Below, in pieces: positions 53,468-62,157 of a DNA stretch of 64,000 bases. The stretch comes from Bacteroidales bacterium (GTDB lineage Bacteria > Bacteroidota > Bacteroidia > Bacteroidales > UBA3663): positions 37,809 through 101,808 of the forward strand of contig JAFYZW010000135.1 in NCBI GenBank assembly GCA_017548545.1. Direction: 5' to 3'. The notes below the pieces were generated by a model. That model was not told the DNA's origin. It worked only from the letters and a program-made list of their open reading frames with translations, and searched no databases. A program made the translations under genes and the position numbers. Within the stretch, counting starts at the first letter, position 1. Every line of letters begins with the position of its first letter.

Positions 53468-54892
53468 ATGAAACCCGCCTTCCTCACCCTCGCATTCTCC
53501 GCGCTCCTCCTTTCCTGCACCACGCAACCCGCACCCGAGCCCAGCCCCATCGACCAGATCGTGGCTGGCATCGCGCAGACCTCCTTCCCCGATCGCACCA
53601 TTTCGGTCACGCCCGAAGTTGACGTTCCCGCCTTGCCGCGCCTGCAGCAGGCCATCGATTCGTGTTCGCTTCTGGGTGGAGGCGTTGTTGATGTGGCAGC
53701 TGGCGAGTATCTGCTTAATGGCCCATTGCACCTCAAGAGCAACGTGAACCTGCATCTCCAAGATGGTGCCTATCTGCGCTTCAGTGGCAAGGCTGACGAC
53801 TTCCTGCCCGTGGTGCTGACACGCTTCGAAGGCACCGAGCTCTACGGACGTTCGCCGATGGTCTATGCCTATCATCAGCAGAACATTGCCATCACAGGTT
53901 GTGGCACGATCGATGCGCAGGCTGGTGTCGAGATGGGCTGGTGGGGATGGGATCCTGCCGCACACGAGTCGGGCAATGCCTTGCATGGCACACCGGGCGA
54001 ACTGCCGGAGAAACCCTTCGTCGCTCGTCTACGTCAAATGGGCGAAGACCTCACCCCCCTCACGCAGCGTGTCTTTGCCGAGGGCACCAAGTTGCGTCCC
54101 ACGTGCATCGAGACGCTTGGCTGTTCGCGTGTGCTCATCGAAGGCGTTACCATCAAGGATTCGCCCTTCTGGACCATCCATCCACTCTACTGCGACAACG
54201 TCATCGTGCGTGGAGTCACCATCGATTCGCATTTCCCCAACAACGATGGGTGTGATCCCGAGTCGTCGAGCAACGTGCTCATCGAGGATTGTCTCTTCCG
54301 TTGCGGTGACGATGCCGTGGCTATCAAGTCGGGACGCGATGCCGATGGCCGACGTGTGGGTCGTCCTTCGGAGCGTATCGTCATTCGTCGCTGCGACTTC
54401 CAAAGCGAATGCAACGGTCTATGCATCGGCTCTGAGATGAGTGGTGGCGTGCAAGGGGTATGGATGGACAGCATCCGCATCGGCACGGTAAAGAATACGC
54501 TCTACTTCAAGTCGAACAAGGATCGTGGAGGTTTCATTCGTGATGTTCACGTCAGCAACGTCACCATCGAGAAGGCATACGGTGCCATCCTTCGCTTCGA
54601 GACCAATTACTTCGGCTATCGCGGAGGTAACTTCCAGGCACAATACGAAAACTTCGACATCCTCCACGTCACCGCAGAGGAGGCCGAAGCTTATGCCATC
54701 TTCTATGATGGTAATGACGAGAAGCCCATCCGCAACGTCCTGGTCACCGATTTCCACGTGGCCAAAGCTCCTCATCCCTGGTATCTCTATCGCACCGAAG
54801 ATTGCTCGTTCGTCGATTGTACGGTCAATGGAGAACCCGTTCCCGAGCATCCTGCCGAGAGTCCCGAGCGTCAGACCTGCGACGTTTGGTAA
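53468..54892 (+). CDS. GH28 (polygalacturonase-like) lipoprotein
   Basis: 474 residues from the ATG at 53468, which opens a lipoprotein signal (LAFSALLLSCTTQPAPE). The right-handed beta-helix of GH28 is visible through repeated strands. Catalytic-type motifs are NNDGCDPESS near 257, CGDDAVAIKSG near 279 and CIGSEMSGG near 318, then LYFKSNKDRGG near 344. The usual GHG His appears as S-E-M in this subgroup, so specificity may be exo- or rhamnogalacturonan-type. It degrades pectic polymers at the cell surface or in the periplasm. It is convergent with an esterase, 11 bases apart. Confidence 0.9.
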   Translation: MKPAFLTLAFSALLLSCTTQPAPEPSPIDQIVAGIAQTSFPDRTISVTPEVDVPALPRLQQAIDSCSLLGGGVVDVAAGEYLLNGPLHLKSNVNLHLQDGAYLRFSGKADDFLPVVLTRFEGTELYGRSPMVYAYHQQNIAITGCGTIDAQAGVEMGWWGWDPAAHESGNALHGTPGELPEKPFVARLRQMGEDLTPLTQRVFAEGTKLRPTCIETLGCSRVLIEGVTIKDSPFWTIHPLYCDNVIVRGVTIDSHFPNNDGCDPESSSNVLIEDCLFRCGDDAVAIKSGRDADGRRVGRPSERIVIRRCDFQSECNGLCIGSEMSGGVQGVWMDSIRIGTVKNTLYFKSNKDRGGFIRDVHVSNVTIEKAYGAILRFETNYFGYRGGNFQAQYENFDILHVTAEEAEAYAIFYDGNDEKPIRNVLVTDFHVAKAPHPWYLYRTEDCSFVDCTVNGEPVPEHPAESPERQTCDVW

Positions 54893-54903
54893 GCGAAATT
54901 AAT

Positions 54904-55758
54904 CTACAGCCCAAGCAGCCAATCGGTCAAATCCTTGAGTATAGCATCGTGATACTTGAAGGTGTCCTTGAAACCAAAGCCATGTCCTCCCTTCGGATAG
55001 ACATGCAAGGTGGCAGGGATGCCTTTCTTCTTCATCGCGAGGTAATAGTTCACGCCATTGGGCGAAGGCACGGCGCGGTCGTCGTCGGCAAGCAGGATGA
55101 TGGCGGGAGGCGTCTGTGCGTCGATCTGTTTCTCGTTGCTGTAGAGGTCCACCATCTCTTGGCCAGCATATCGTCCTATCAGGTGATCATGCGAACCACG
55201 GTGAGTGACGAGCGTGTCCATCGAGATGACAGGATAGAACAGTATCTGGAAGTTGGGGCGCACGTCTTTCGGTGCACGTGTGGCTACGGTCGAAGCCAAG
55301 TGTCCGCCTGCCGAGAATCCCATGATGCCCACCTTGTTGGGGTCGATGCCGAGTTCGGTGGCATGCGCCTTGAGGTAGCGGATGCCGTCATAGACGTCGT
55401 TCTGCGGAATCTGGTCGTGTTCGTAGGGCATACGGTAGGCCAACACCACGAGGTTGATGCCGAGGTTGTTGAAATAGGGAGCCCAACTGGAGCCCTCGTT
55501 GACGAGCGACAGGTGACTGTAGCCACCACCCGGCAAGCACACCACGGTGCGAGCAGCCGCCTTGTTCTTGTCGGCACGATAGATGTGCATATAGGGTTGT
55601 GCCGTCCAGTTCGAAGTGGTGCGCGGACTGTCGTTCTCGTGTCCGTTCAGCTCGGGGAAGTTTCCATTGGGATAGATCCACACTTCCTCGTAGTCCTGTG
55701 CCTGCATTTGGGTCAAAGCCAATCCTGCGATGAGCAGCGTCGAAAAGATTCTCTTCAT
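54904..55758 (-). CDS. Exported alpha/beta hydrolase, carbohydrate-esterase-like
   Basis: 284 residues with a signal peptide (LLIAGLALTQMQAQ). The BD-FAE/Aes-like fold shows an oxyanion motif CLPGGGY (74-80), nucleophile elbow GFSAGGH with Ser149, an acid in LADDDRAVP (225-227) and His259 in KGGHGFG. Such enzymes remove acetyl or feruloyl groups from plant polysaccharides. The convergent GH28 gene suggests that it deacetylates pectin, which is an inference from context. Confidence 0.85.
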   Translation of the reverse strand: MKRIFSTLLIAGLALTQMQAQDYEEVWIYPNGNFPELNGHENDSPRTTSNWTAQPYMHIYRADKNKAAARTVVCLPGGGYSHLSLVNEGSSWAPYFNNLGINLVVLAYRMPYEHDQIPQNDVYDGIRYLKAHATELGIDPNKVGIMGFSAGGHLASTVATRAPKDVRPNFQILFYPVISMDTLVTHRGSHDHLIGRYAGQEMVDLYSNEKQIDAQTPPAIILLADDDRAVPSPNGVNYYLAMKKKGIPATLHVYPKGGHGFGFKDTFKYHDAILKDLTDWLLGL

Positions 55759-55800
55759 CTGATGTGTGTTTAATGAATCGTTGATAAATAGCTAATACCG

Positions 55801-57876
55801 TTAATAAGCCTCATAATTGTCAGCGATGTAACATTTCAGCCAGTCGCACGATTCGTAGATCGGGCTGTCGCGCTTGGTCTGGTAGTGCAGCCAGTTGTAT
55901 GCTTCGCGCTGAGGTCCCTCAGGAGTGCAGATGTAGTAGTGTTTCTTGTCGTGGTCGTAACGGAGGTAGGTTTCCCCCTTCGAGGTGGGGTTGGCAGCCA
56001 GTCCGAAGTGGCATTTCACCTTCATGTCGAAGTCGTCGGTGCAGTCGAGGGCGAGCTTTAGGTAGTGATCGGCCTGGTCGTTCATTTCGTTGTAATGGTA
56101 GTCGGCACTCGACCATGAGTATTCCGAGATGGCCCAAAGGTCGCCGGCGGGGGAGGCCTGGAACAGCATGTTGGCCAACGTGAAGGCCACCTCGGCCTTC
56201 TTCTCGCCCTTGGCCTCGTTGAGCCAATCCTTCATCGAAAGCACTTGCAGGCAGAACTGGTATTTGATGTTATCTACCTCGCTCACGTCCAGATCCCATA
56301 TTTCCGAGCGGTCCTTGCGCTGGAAGGGCGTGTCGGGAAGCTGGCGTTTCATCAGGTAGGGGGTGATGCCCTTGCCGCGCAGGTAGTCGTCCGACACTTT
56401 CTCGAGGTATTCCTTCGCCTCCTCGTAGTTGCCTTCGCGTATCAGCTTGGTGCCGATGAGTTCGTTGAAGAAGTCCTGGCTCAGGAAACAATATCTCACG
56501 AGGCATTCGCCAAGTGGTCCGTCGCCGCCATGCTTCACATAATACTGCAGTTCCTGTACCTGCTTGGTAGGTGTCTGGTGATCCAGTTCCCAGCTGTTCG
56601 AATCTAGCACGTAGCGGGTGAGGAAGGAGAGCGATGGGTCTTGTCGCTGATCGACGTAGGCTTGCAGTCGTTTGGCAATCTCTTGGCCATACAGGCCGTT
56701 GAGCACCCCATGCTCGGGCTCGTTGAGGAAGTGACCGACCTCCTTGTAGTATTTTATCTCGTCGGCCACATATTGTTCGAACTTCTCAGGCTCTTCGGGC
56801 TTGGGGTCCATCGCCAGTGATGCCGCGAATTTGTAGTGTCGAATCAGTTTATCCATCGACCCGCTACCCGGCAGGTCTTCGGCCTTCGTCAACGTCTGAT
56901 AGGCGAGGTTCTCCTGCCCTGTGATGAGCTGCATGAAGCCGACGAACGTCTGCCACATCTGCAGGTCCTTCGCCTTGCCTTCGGCCACCACCTTTTCGGC
57001 AAGGGCCACCACGCCTTCGCGCTCACGTGTCACCTTGGTCCAGATCTTGTAGTCGTCGTCACCCTGCTCCCAATAGTCATGTTGCGAGGCATGATAGAAG
57101 TAGTTGGCATAGTCCTCCAGGATGTAGGGCAGAATCATGGCGTTGGGGTCCTTCTGGTACGCTTCCTCGATGCTTGTCGAGTCGAGCATGCGGTTCACGC
57201 AAAGGCTGATGCTGCCGCCGTCGCGCAGACGGAAGTAGATGGGCAGCGCCTTGTCGTACTCTCCCTTTCGGAAGTAGATTCCGGCCACATATCCCTCCAT
57301 GCGGTCGCGTATCTCGCTGGGTTCCCATTGCGAGGCATCGTTGTTCCAAAGGCGCATCATGGCATCGTTGTCGTTCAGCCTCGAAAGGATACGCATCTTG
57401 AGGAACGTCAGGCGCTTCGCCAGGTCCTTGCCCACCTTCAGCTTGTTCGCCTTGTCGAGCACCTCCTGGTACTGTTCGGGCGTCACCTTCTGGTAATACC
57501 AGAACTGTGTCGATTCCACCAGCTCGTTCAGTTCGGTGTTGAGCTGCAATAGGGCCAGGCCATCGGTCTTCCCCTGTTCGCGCAGTGTGCTGACCAAAAG
57601 GTTGGGTAAAGTTTCATCATCGCCGTCCTCGAAATCCTGAAGGCGCAAATAACGCACCGCATCTTTGAGGGCATCGTCGGCCGGAAGGCCTGCATATCTT
57701 CCCCAGAACTGCACCGACTCGTCGGTGTGCTGATCCTGAAGGTTGGGCAATGGACGTGTGCAACGGAAAAGGTCATAGAACGAAGGGTCGTCGCCGTCCC
57801 ATCCGCATGCCATGCCGGCTGTCGTGGCCAGCAGTCCGAGGCTAATTGCCAGAAAATAACGCTTGAAGTTCTTCAT
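55801..57876 (-). CDS. Exported TPR-like protein of unknown function
   Basis: 691 residues. The N-terminus (FLAISLGLLATTAGMACGW) is a signal with a probable lipobox ending in Cys24. The mature part starts with GWDGDDPSFYDLF and is otherwise helical, with TPR-like pairs (GYVAGIYFRKGEYDKALPIY, GTKLIREGNYEEAKEYLEKV). No enzyme motif was recognised. Its start lies within the last 35 bases of the DUF3142-like gene, so the two are translationally coupled and likely act together. Confidence 0.75.
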   Translation of the reverse strand: MKNFKRYFLAISLGLLATTAGMACGWDGDDPSFYDLFRCTRPLPNLQDQHTDESVQFWGRYAGLPADDALKDAVRYLRLQDFEDGDDETLPNLLVSTLREQGKTDGLALLQLNTELNELVESTQFWYYQKVTPEQYQEVLDKANKLKVGKDLAKRLTFLKMRILSRLNDNDAMMRLWNNDASQWEPSEIRDRMEGYVAGIYFRKGEYDKALPIYFRLRDGGSISLCVNRMLDSTSIEEAYQKDPNAMILPYILEDYANYFYHASQHDYWEQGDDDYKIWTKVTREREGVVALAEKVVAEGKAKDLQMWQTFVGFMQLITGQENLAYQTLTKAEDLPGSGSMDKLIRHYKFAASLAMDPKPEEPEKFEQYVADEIKYYKEVGHFLNEPEHGVLNGLYGQEIAKRLQAYVDQRQDPSLSFLTRYVLDSNSWELDHQTPTKQVQELQYYVKHGGDGPLGECLVRYCFLSQDFFNELIGTKLIREGNYEEAKEYLEKVSDDYLRGKGITPYLMKRQLPDTPFQRKDRSEIWDLDVSEVDNIKYQFCLQVLSMKDWLNEAKGEKKAEVAFTLANMLFQASPAGDLWAISEYSWSSADYHYNEMNDQADHYLKLALDCTDDFDMKVKCHFGLAANPTSKGETYLRYDHDKKHYYICTPEGPQREAYNWLHYQTKRDSPIYESCDWLKCYIADNYEAY

Positions 57877-58906
57877 CGCTGTATTGTTTTAACTGATTTT
57901 CGTCGAGGTGATAGAGGATCACTTGGCTGCACATCTTCGGTCGAAGCTCTTCGAGGGAGCGTCTCACGCTTTGCAGCACCGTGGGAGGTACAAACTCATG
58001 CCGCACAATGTCGCCCGGAAAGATACGACCCTCGCCGCGCATGGCCACGCCGGTGGGTGGGATGGGTTGGTACTCGACCGACAGGTAGTGGCTCGCGTCG
58101 ATGGGCTTGAAGCGGGCGGTGTCGCCGATATCCACGCCGCGCAGGATGCAGGTCAGACGCCTGTCGTGGAAGAGCAGGTTCCAGCTATAGACGGGCAGGG
58201 CAGCGCAGAGCGGCAGACTGTAGCTGGGCAGATAGCGCAGGTAGGGTTCCACGCGCTTCTCGCTGAGGATGCTGCACTCCTCGTCGGGGTCGCTCAGGTT
58301 GCCCACGTTATAGACCATCAATGCGCCGTAATCGACGGGCGGTGCCTTCATGCCCAGCTGGTGCAGGCGGATGGTGGCCGAAAGCGTTGTCCCCCCTTCA
58401 GCCTCGAAGGCCGTGCGCAGTTTGCCGAGGAAGTCGAAGTAGCGCTCCTGGTTGCGCCGCGTCCAGTCGAAGTCGATTTGCAGTTCGGTGGGGGTCGAAA
58501 GCCCGTTCTGCTCCATCATCTGCCTCACGCGTTGCGCAATGAGCCGGGGCAGGGCCGACAGTCCCGTGGTGTCGTTCATTACGTTGGTGGCAAGGAACAC
58601 GGTGGGGATGACCTGCGTCTGCGGCGGCAGTGTATCGACAAACTGCAGGGTGGTGGCCGGACTCGGTTCGCCGTTCCTTCTCACCACATCGAAGAGGTGC
58701 AGATAGACCTTGCCCACGCGATGCCGTTCGAGAAACGCACGCTCGTCGGCAGTGAGCTTCAGTTCCTGTCGCCAGTAATACACGGCATTGGCAGGCTCTG
58801 GCACTTCGCTTCCCCGTGGTGTGCAAGCACAAACCAACGCAAGCAGGATGCCCCAGCAGAGCATCAAACACGAGTTCTTGGCAAAAGTAAGCAGCCTGTA
58901 TTGCAT
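57842..58906 (-). CDS. DUF3142-like lipoprotein
   Basis: 354 residues from the ATG at 58906, which gives a lipoprotein signal (LLALVCACTPRG); a longer frame from 59017 has no signal at its N-terminus. Motifs YYWRQELKLTADERAFL, VGKVYLHLFDVV, QVIPTVFLATNVM, ELQIDFDWTRRNQERYFDFL and LSATIRLHQLG recall the DUF3142 family, a TIM-barrel-like group without known activity. Its 3' end overlaps the TPR-like gene. It is divergent from the ECF sigma gene at 59152. Confidence 0.72.
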   Translation of the reverse strand: MQYRLLTFAKNSCLMLCWGILLALVCACTPRGSEVPEPANAVYYWRQELKLTADERAFLERHRVGKVYLHLFDVVRRNGEPSPATTLQFVDTLPPQTQVIPTVFLATNVMNDTTGLSALPRLIAQRVRQMMEQNGLSTPTELQIDFDWTRRNQERYFDFLGKLRTAFEAEGGTTLSATIRLHQLGMKAPPVDYGALMVYNVGNLSDPDEECSILSEKRVEPYLRYLPSYSLPLCAALPVYSWNLLFHDRRLTCILRGVDIGDTARFKPIDASHYLSVEYQPIPPTGVAMRGEGRIFPGDIVRHEFVPPTVLQSVRRSLEELRPKMCSQVILYHLDENQLKQYSDEELQALFSGN

Positions 58907-59031
58907 GGTTTTTACGAAGGCGATCTCTCGGTAATCGCGGCAAAGTTCGGAAGAATTCTCGACATTTGCAAGAAAATTATCCGAATTTTTATCGATAAGC
59001 CCGCAAATGGTACGCAAAGGCAGAAAAATAC

Positions 59032-59062
59032 TTGGTGGTTTCGGGAAAACATCCTATCTTTG
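59032..59062 (+). promoter_or_regulatory. Promoter of the second ECF sigma operon
   Basis: TTG at 59032-59034, a 20-base gap and TATCTTTG at 59055-59062, followed by CCCC. The -7 box and its CCCC extension are identical to those before susC. Confidence 0.7.
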
Positions 59063-59151
59063 CCCCACAATCCAAAAAAAATATGCCCTTCCTTTTCGAC
59101 TTTTGTGCGCATCCGTCGTATATTGGATGAACGCTCGACGAAAGAATCCGT

Positions 59152-59703
59152 ATGACAATCATCAACAACGACATAATCGAACGATGCCGATGCGGTGACC
59201 AGGCTGCCTTCCGAACGGTTGTGCAGGCCTATCAGCCGATGGTCTTCACCCTCGCCTTTCGCTTGTTGTGCGACGAAGACGAGGCGAAGGACATGGTGCA
59301 GGAGACGATGATCAGGGTGTGGGTCAGCTTCGCCTCATTCAACCCTCGGCAAAGTCTGAGGAACTGGATCTACACCATCGCCATCCGTCTCTGCTACGAC
59401 CGGCTGAAGCAGAAGGCACCCCTCGAAACACTTCCCGAGGAAGAGGAGTACTTCGGTCAATACATTGCCGACGACGACACCGAACGGGAACTGGAGAACC
59501 ACGAACTCCTCGCCGTCATCAAGACGCTGGTGAGCCGGCTGAGCCCCAAGCAACGCATCGTCTTCACGCTGGTTCACCTCGAAAACCTCGGCACCGAGGA
59601 AGTCGCACAGATCACTGGCATGGATGCCGCCAAGATCAAAAGCAACCTTTATGTGGCTCGAAAAACTATTCGCGAACAATTAAAACAATTTGGATATGGA
59701 TAA
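59152..59703 (+). CDS. ECF-type RNA polymerase sigma factor
   Basis: 183 residues, complete. Region 2: FRTVVQAYQPMVFTLAFRLL, DEDEAKDMVQETMIRVWVSF; region 4: LVSRLSPKQRIVFTLVHLEN, GTEEVAQITGMDAAKIKSNL. It is the first gene of a three-gene operon with a small membrane protein and a lipoprotein. The next start (ATGGATAA) overlaps its stop by 8 bases, the typical sigma/anti-sigma coupling. Confidence 0.95.
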   Translation: MTIINNDIIERCRCGDQAAFRTVVQAYQPMVFTLAFRLLCDEDEAKDMVQETMIRVWVSFASFNPRQSLRNWIYTIAIRLCYDRLKQKAPLETLPEEEEYFGQYIADDDTERELENHELLAVIKTLVSRLSPKQRIVFTLVHLENLGTEEVAQITGMDAAKIKSNLYVARKTIREQLKQFGYG

Positions 59704-60070
59704 GATGGATGAAATCACCCGACGATTGGCAGCCCAACAGCCGACGTTAAGCGATCCCGATGCGCTGACCGACAGCATCATGGCCCATTTGCCGATGCAG
59801 GCGAGGCCACGCGGACAGCAGTTCATGCGTGCGGTGCGATGGATATCTTCGGTGGCAGCTGTCGGCCTGCTGGTGCTGTTCGTCAGCCAAAGCCACGACC
59901 TCATCCAACGACCCGACGACGTTGACTATGGCCAAACCCTGCAACAGCTTCGCTCCGAAAACATGCAGCTGTCCGATGACCTTCCGCCTCGCGAGGCGCT
60001 TCGCAAATACGTTGAATTGAAACGGTCCAGAACCAATATCTCCGACATCAAACGACACTTTTCATTATAA
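59696..60070 (+). CDS. Small membrane protein, probable anti-sigma factor
   Basis: 124 residues from the ATG at 59696. A soluble N-terminal part (MDKMDEITRRLAAQQPTL, ALTDSIMAHLP) precedes one membrane helix (WISSVAAVGLLVLFV) and a periplasmic coiled-coil-like part (YGQTLQQLRSENMQL). No zinc-binding anti-sigma motif or FecR domain is present. The role is inferred from the overlap with the sigma gene, the size and the topology. Confidence 0.72.
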   Translation: MDKMDEITRRLAAQQPTLSDPDALTDSIMAHLPMQARPRGQQFMRAVRWISSVAAVGLLVLFVSQSHDLIQRPDDVDYGQTLQQLRSENMQLSDDLPPREALRKYVELKRSRTNISDIKRHFSL

Positions 60071-60079
60071 CTCCACATT

Positions 60080-61156
60080 ATGAAACGACCTATCTTTTTG
60101 GCCACCATCCTGCTCATAGCGCTGACGGCCTGCGACAGCGAACATATCGACATGAACACCATCATTAACGCCGATGGCACCTGCCGACGAGAGATCCGTT
60201 TCAAGGCCGATTCTGCCGCCTTGGCCAACAACTCCACCGATGCACATTCGAATATCCTGGGCATACTGAACGATGACAGCTGGTCGTACGAGGTGCAGGA
60301 TACGGTGTGGGTGAAGGCGTACCGCGACTTTTCGTCACTCGACGAGATGACCGAAGCCTTGCCCCTGCAGGTGGCAGGCCATCAGGTCAAGTCGAAGGCC
60401 AAACTCGAGAAGCGATTCCGTTGGTTCTATACCGACTACATCTTCACCGAGACGTTCGAGAGCATCGCCCCCACGTTCGACATCCCTCTGACCAACTATA
60501 TGGACAAGGACATGGCCGACTATTGGCTGACGGGCAACCCCGACGTCTTGAAGGGCTATAGCGGCCTGGAGATGAAGGATTACCTCGACAAGATGGAGGA
60601 TGCCTTCCTCCACTTTGTCAATGCCAACATCCTCAACGACCTCATGGATGTGTTGGCCGATCATTATGCCGAAATACCCAATGCACCGGTCAGCAAAGAG
60701 GAGTTCCTCGCAAGCAAGCCGCAACTCATCGAGCAGGTTGACCAGCTCTCGACCGATGTCATGAATTATGAACCCGAGAAACTCCTCGCCGAAACCTTCG
60801 GTACCGAAGCCTACAACCAGGTGTTGAAGGACGGCATCCCGATATCCGAAGCATGGGAGCAGCGTCAGGAAGTCTATGTCTCGATGCTGACGCTCGATGT
60901 GGATTATCAGTTGATGATGCCGGGAGGCATCATCGAACTGAGGGAATGTGTCGGTGGCGTGTTCCGCGACGGCAGTCTGCACTATCGGCTCAGTGGCTTG
61001 CGGCTATTGGCGCCCCAATATTCAATCCAGGCCACTTCGTGCGGCAAGAACAACTGGGCACTCAATCTTTCGCTGGCCATCATCCTCCTTGCCATCGGTT
61101 CCGTCATCTTCTTGCTGCTGAAAGCTATTCGAAGCAAGAAGACGCTCCCCGGATAA
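60080..61156 (+). CDS. Lipoprotein with C-terminal membrane helix
   Basis: 358 residues. The N-terminus has a lipobox (LLIALTACDSEH). The central part has no recognised domain (MNTIINADGTCRREIRFKAD, FRWFYTDYIFTETFESIAP). A second hydrophobic helix (LAIILLAIGSVIFLLLKAI, about 332-350) with basic flanks lies at the end, so the protein is tethered at both ends. It is the third gene of the sigma operon and may be the signal sensor or main target of it. The function is unknown. Confidence 0.72.
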   Translation: MKRPIFLATILLIALTACDSEHIDMNTIINADGTCRREIRFKADSAALANNSTDAHSNILGILNDDSWSYEVQDTVWVKAYRDFSSLDEMTEALPLQVAGHQVKSKAKLEKRFRWFYTDYIFTETFESIAPTFDIPLTNYMDKDMADYWLTGNPDVLKGYSGLEMKDYLDKMEDAFLHFVNANILNDLMDVLADHYAEIPNAPVSKEEFLASKPQLIEQVDQLSTDVMNYEPEKLLAETFGTEAYNQVLKDGIPISEAWEQRQEVYVSMLTLDVDYQLMMPGGIIELRECVGGVFRDGSLHYRLSGLRLLAPQYSIQATSCGKNNWALNLSLAIILLAIGSVIFLLLKAIRSKKTLPG

Positions 61157-61162
61157 AAAAGA

Positions 61163-61189
61163 GTGACATCCCGTTGGGGTGTCACTTTT
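61163..61189. terminator. Terminator hairpin, copy 2 of a repeated type
   Basis: GTGACATCCC (61163-61172) pairs with GGGGTGTCAC (61176-61185) around GTT, then TTTT; A-run on the other side. It serves the convergent lipoprotein and LRR genes. It shares its sequence with the hairpin at 26557-26593. Confidence 0.85.
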
Positions 61190-61197
61190 CGTATTCA

Positions 61198-62130
61198 CTA
61201 CTCTGCCTTGATTTCCTTGAATCGGCTGAAGGAAGGATCACGCCGATAGCTTTCTTCCGAACCCTTTGGGACGAAGAGGGTGATTCTTGTGGGGTCGAGC
61301 GAAGTGCGGTCGCCGAGGATGGTGTCGGGTTTCTGGTGCTCGAGGTGGATTTCGGTGAGGCTGGTGCAGTCGCCGAAGGCATTGTCCCTGACACGGTTCA
61401 CGGTGCCGGGAATCCTGATGGAGGTAAGGGCCGTACAGCCTTCGAAGGCTTCGAGGTCGATCTCAGTCAAGCTGTCGGGGAGCTCGATGGAGGTGAGGCT
61501 CGTGCAGCCGCTGAATGCAAATCCGCCAATCTTCGTCACGTTGTTCGGGATTTTGATCGAGGCGAGGCTCGTGCAGTCGTTGAAGGCACCCCATCCGATC
61601 TTGGTCAAGCCATCGGGGAGCTTGACGGAAGCGAGGCTCGTGCAGCCATTGAAGGCAAAATCGCCTAATTCGGTCACGCCGCTGGGGAGGTTTATTGAGG
61701 CGAGGCTCGCACAACCGTTGAAGGCATCTTCCCCAATCTCGACCAAATGGTCGGGGAGGTCAATCGAAGTGAGGCTGGTGCAGTCCCAGAAGATCTTCTT
61801 GCTGAGCTTGGTCACGTCGTTGGGGAGTTTGAGCGACTTTAGGCGAATACACCCCGAGAAGGCAGCTTCGCCTATCGAAGTCACGCTGTTGGGCAACTTG
61901 ACTGTGGTGAGATGGTTGCAGCCTTCGAAGGCACTAGCCCCGATGTCGGTCACAGTGTTGGGCAGCTTTATGGAAACGAGACCGGTGCTGTCCTTGTAGG
62001 CATCTTCCTTGATTTCGGTGATGCAGTATATTGCCTCAATTCGATCCTGTTTGGAGGTGCATCCAGCCAGGATGGTCACAGCGAGGCTTGCCGCTGTAAA
62101 TGCTGTGGATAAAGATATGCTTTTTCTCAT
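61198..62130 (-). CDS. BspA-type leucine-rich repeat lipoprotein
   Basis: 310 residues from the ATG at 62130; a TTG seven codons upstream weakens the signal peptide. Lipobox TILAGCTSKQ. About nine LRR_5 repeats of 23 residues follow, such as LTSIELPDSLTEIDLEAFEG and LASIKIPNNVTKIGGFAFSG with C-T-S between units. BspA-type proteins bind host or bacterial surfaces in Prevotella, Tannerella and Treponema. It starts 27 bases after the broken ATPase gene and is probably transcribed with it. Confidence 0.92.
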   Translation of the reverse strand: MRKSISLSTAFTAASLAVTILAGCTSKQDRIEAIYCITEIKEDAYKDSTGLVSIKLPNTVTDIGASAFEGCNHLTTVKLPNSVTSIGEAAFSGCIRLKSLKLPNDVTKLSKKIFWDCTSLTSIDLPDHLVEIGEDAFNGCASLASINLPSGVTELGDFAFNGCTSLASVKLPDGLTKIGWGAFNDCTSLASIKIPNNVTKIGGFAFSGCTSLTSIELPDSLTEIDLEAFEGCTALTSIRIPGTVNRVRDNAFGDCTSLTEIHLEHQKPDTILGDRTSLDPTRITLFVPKGSEESYRRDPSFSRFKEIKAE

Positions 62131-62157
62131 ATTGATATAATTCTTTTTCAATCGTTA

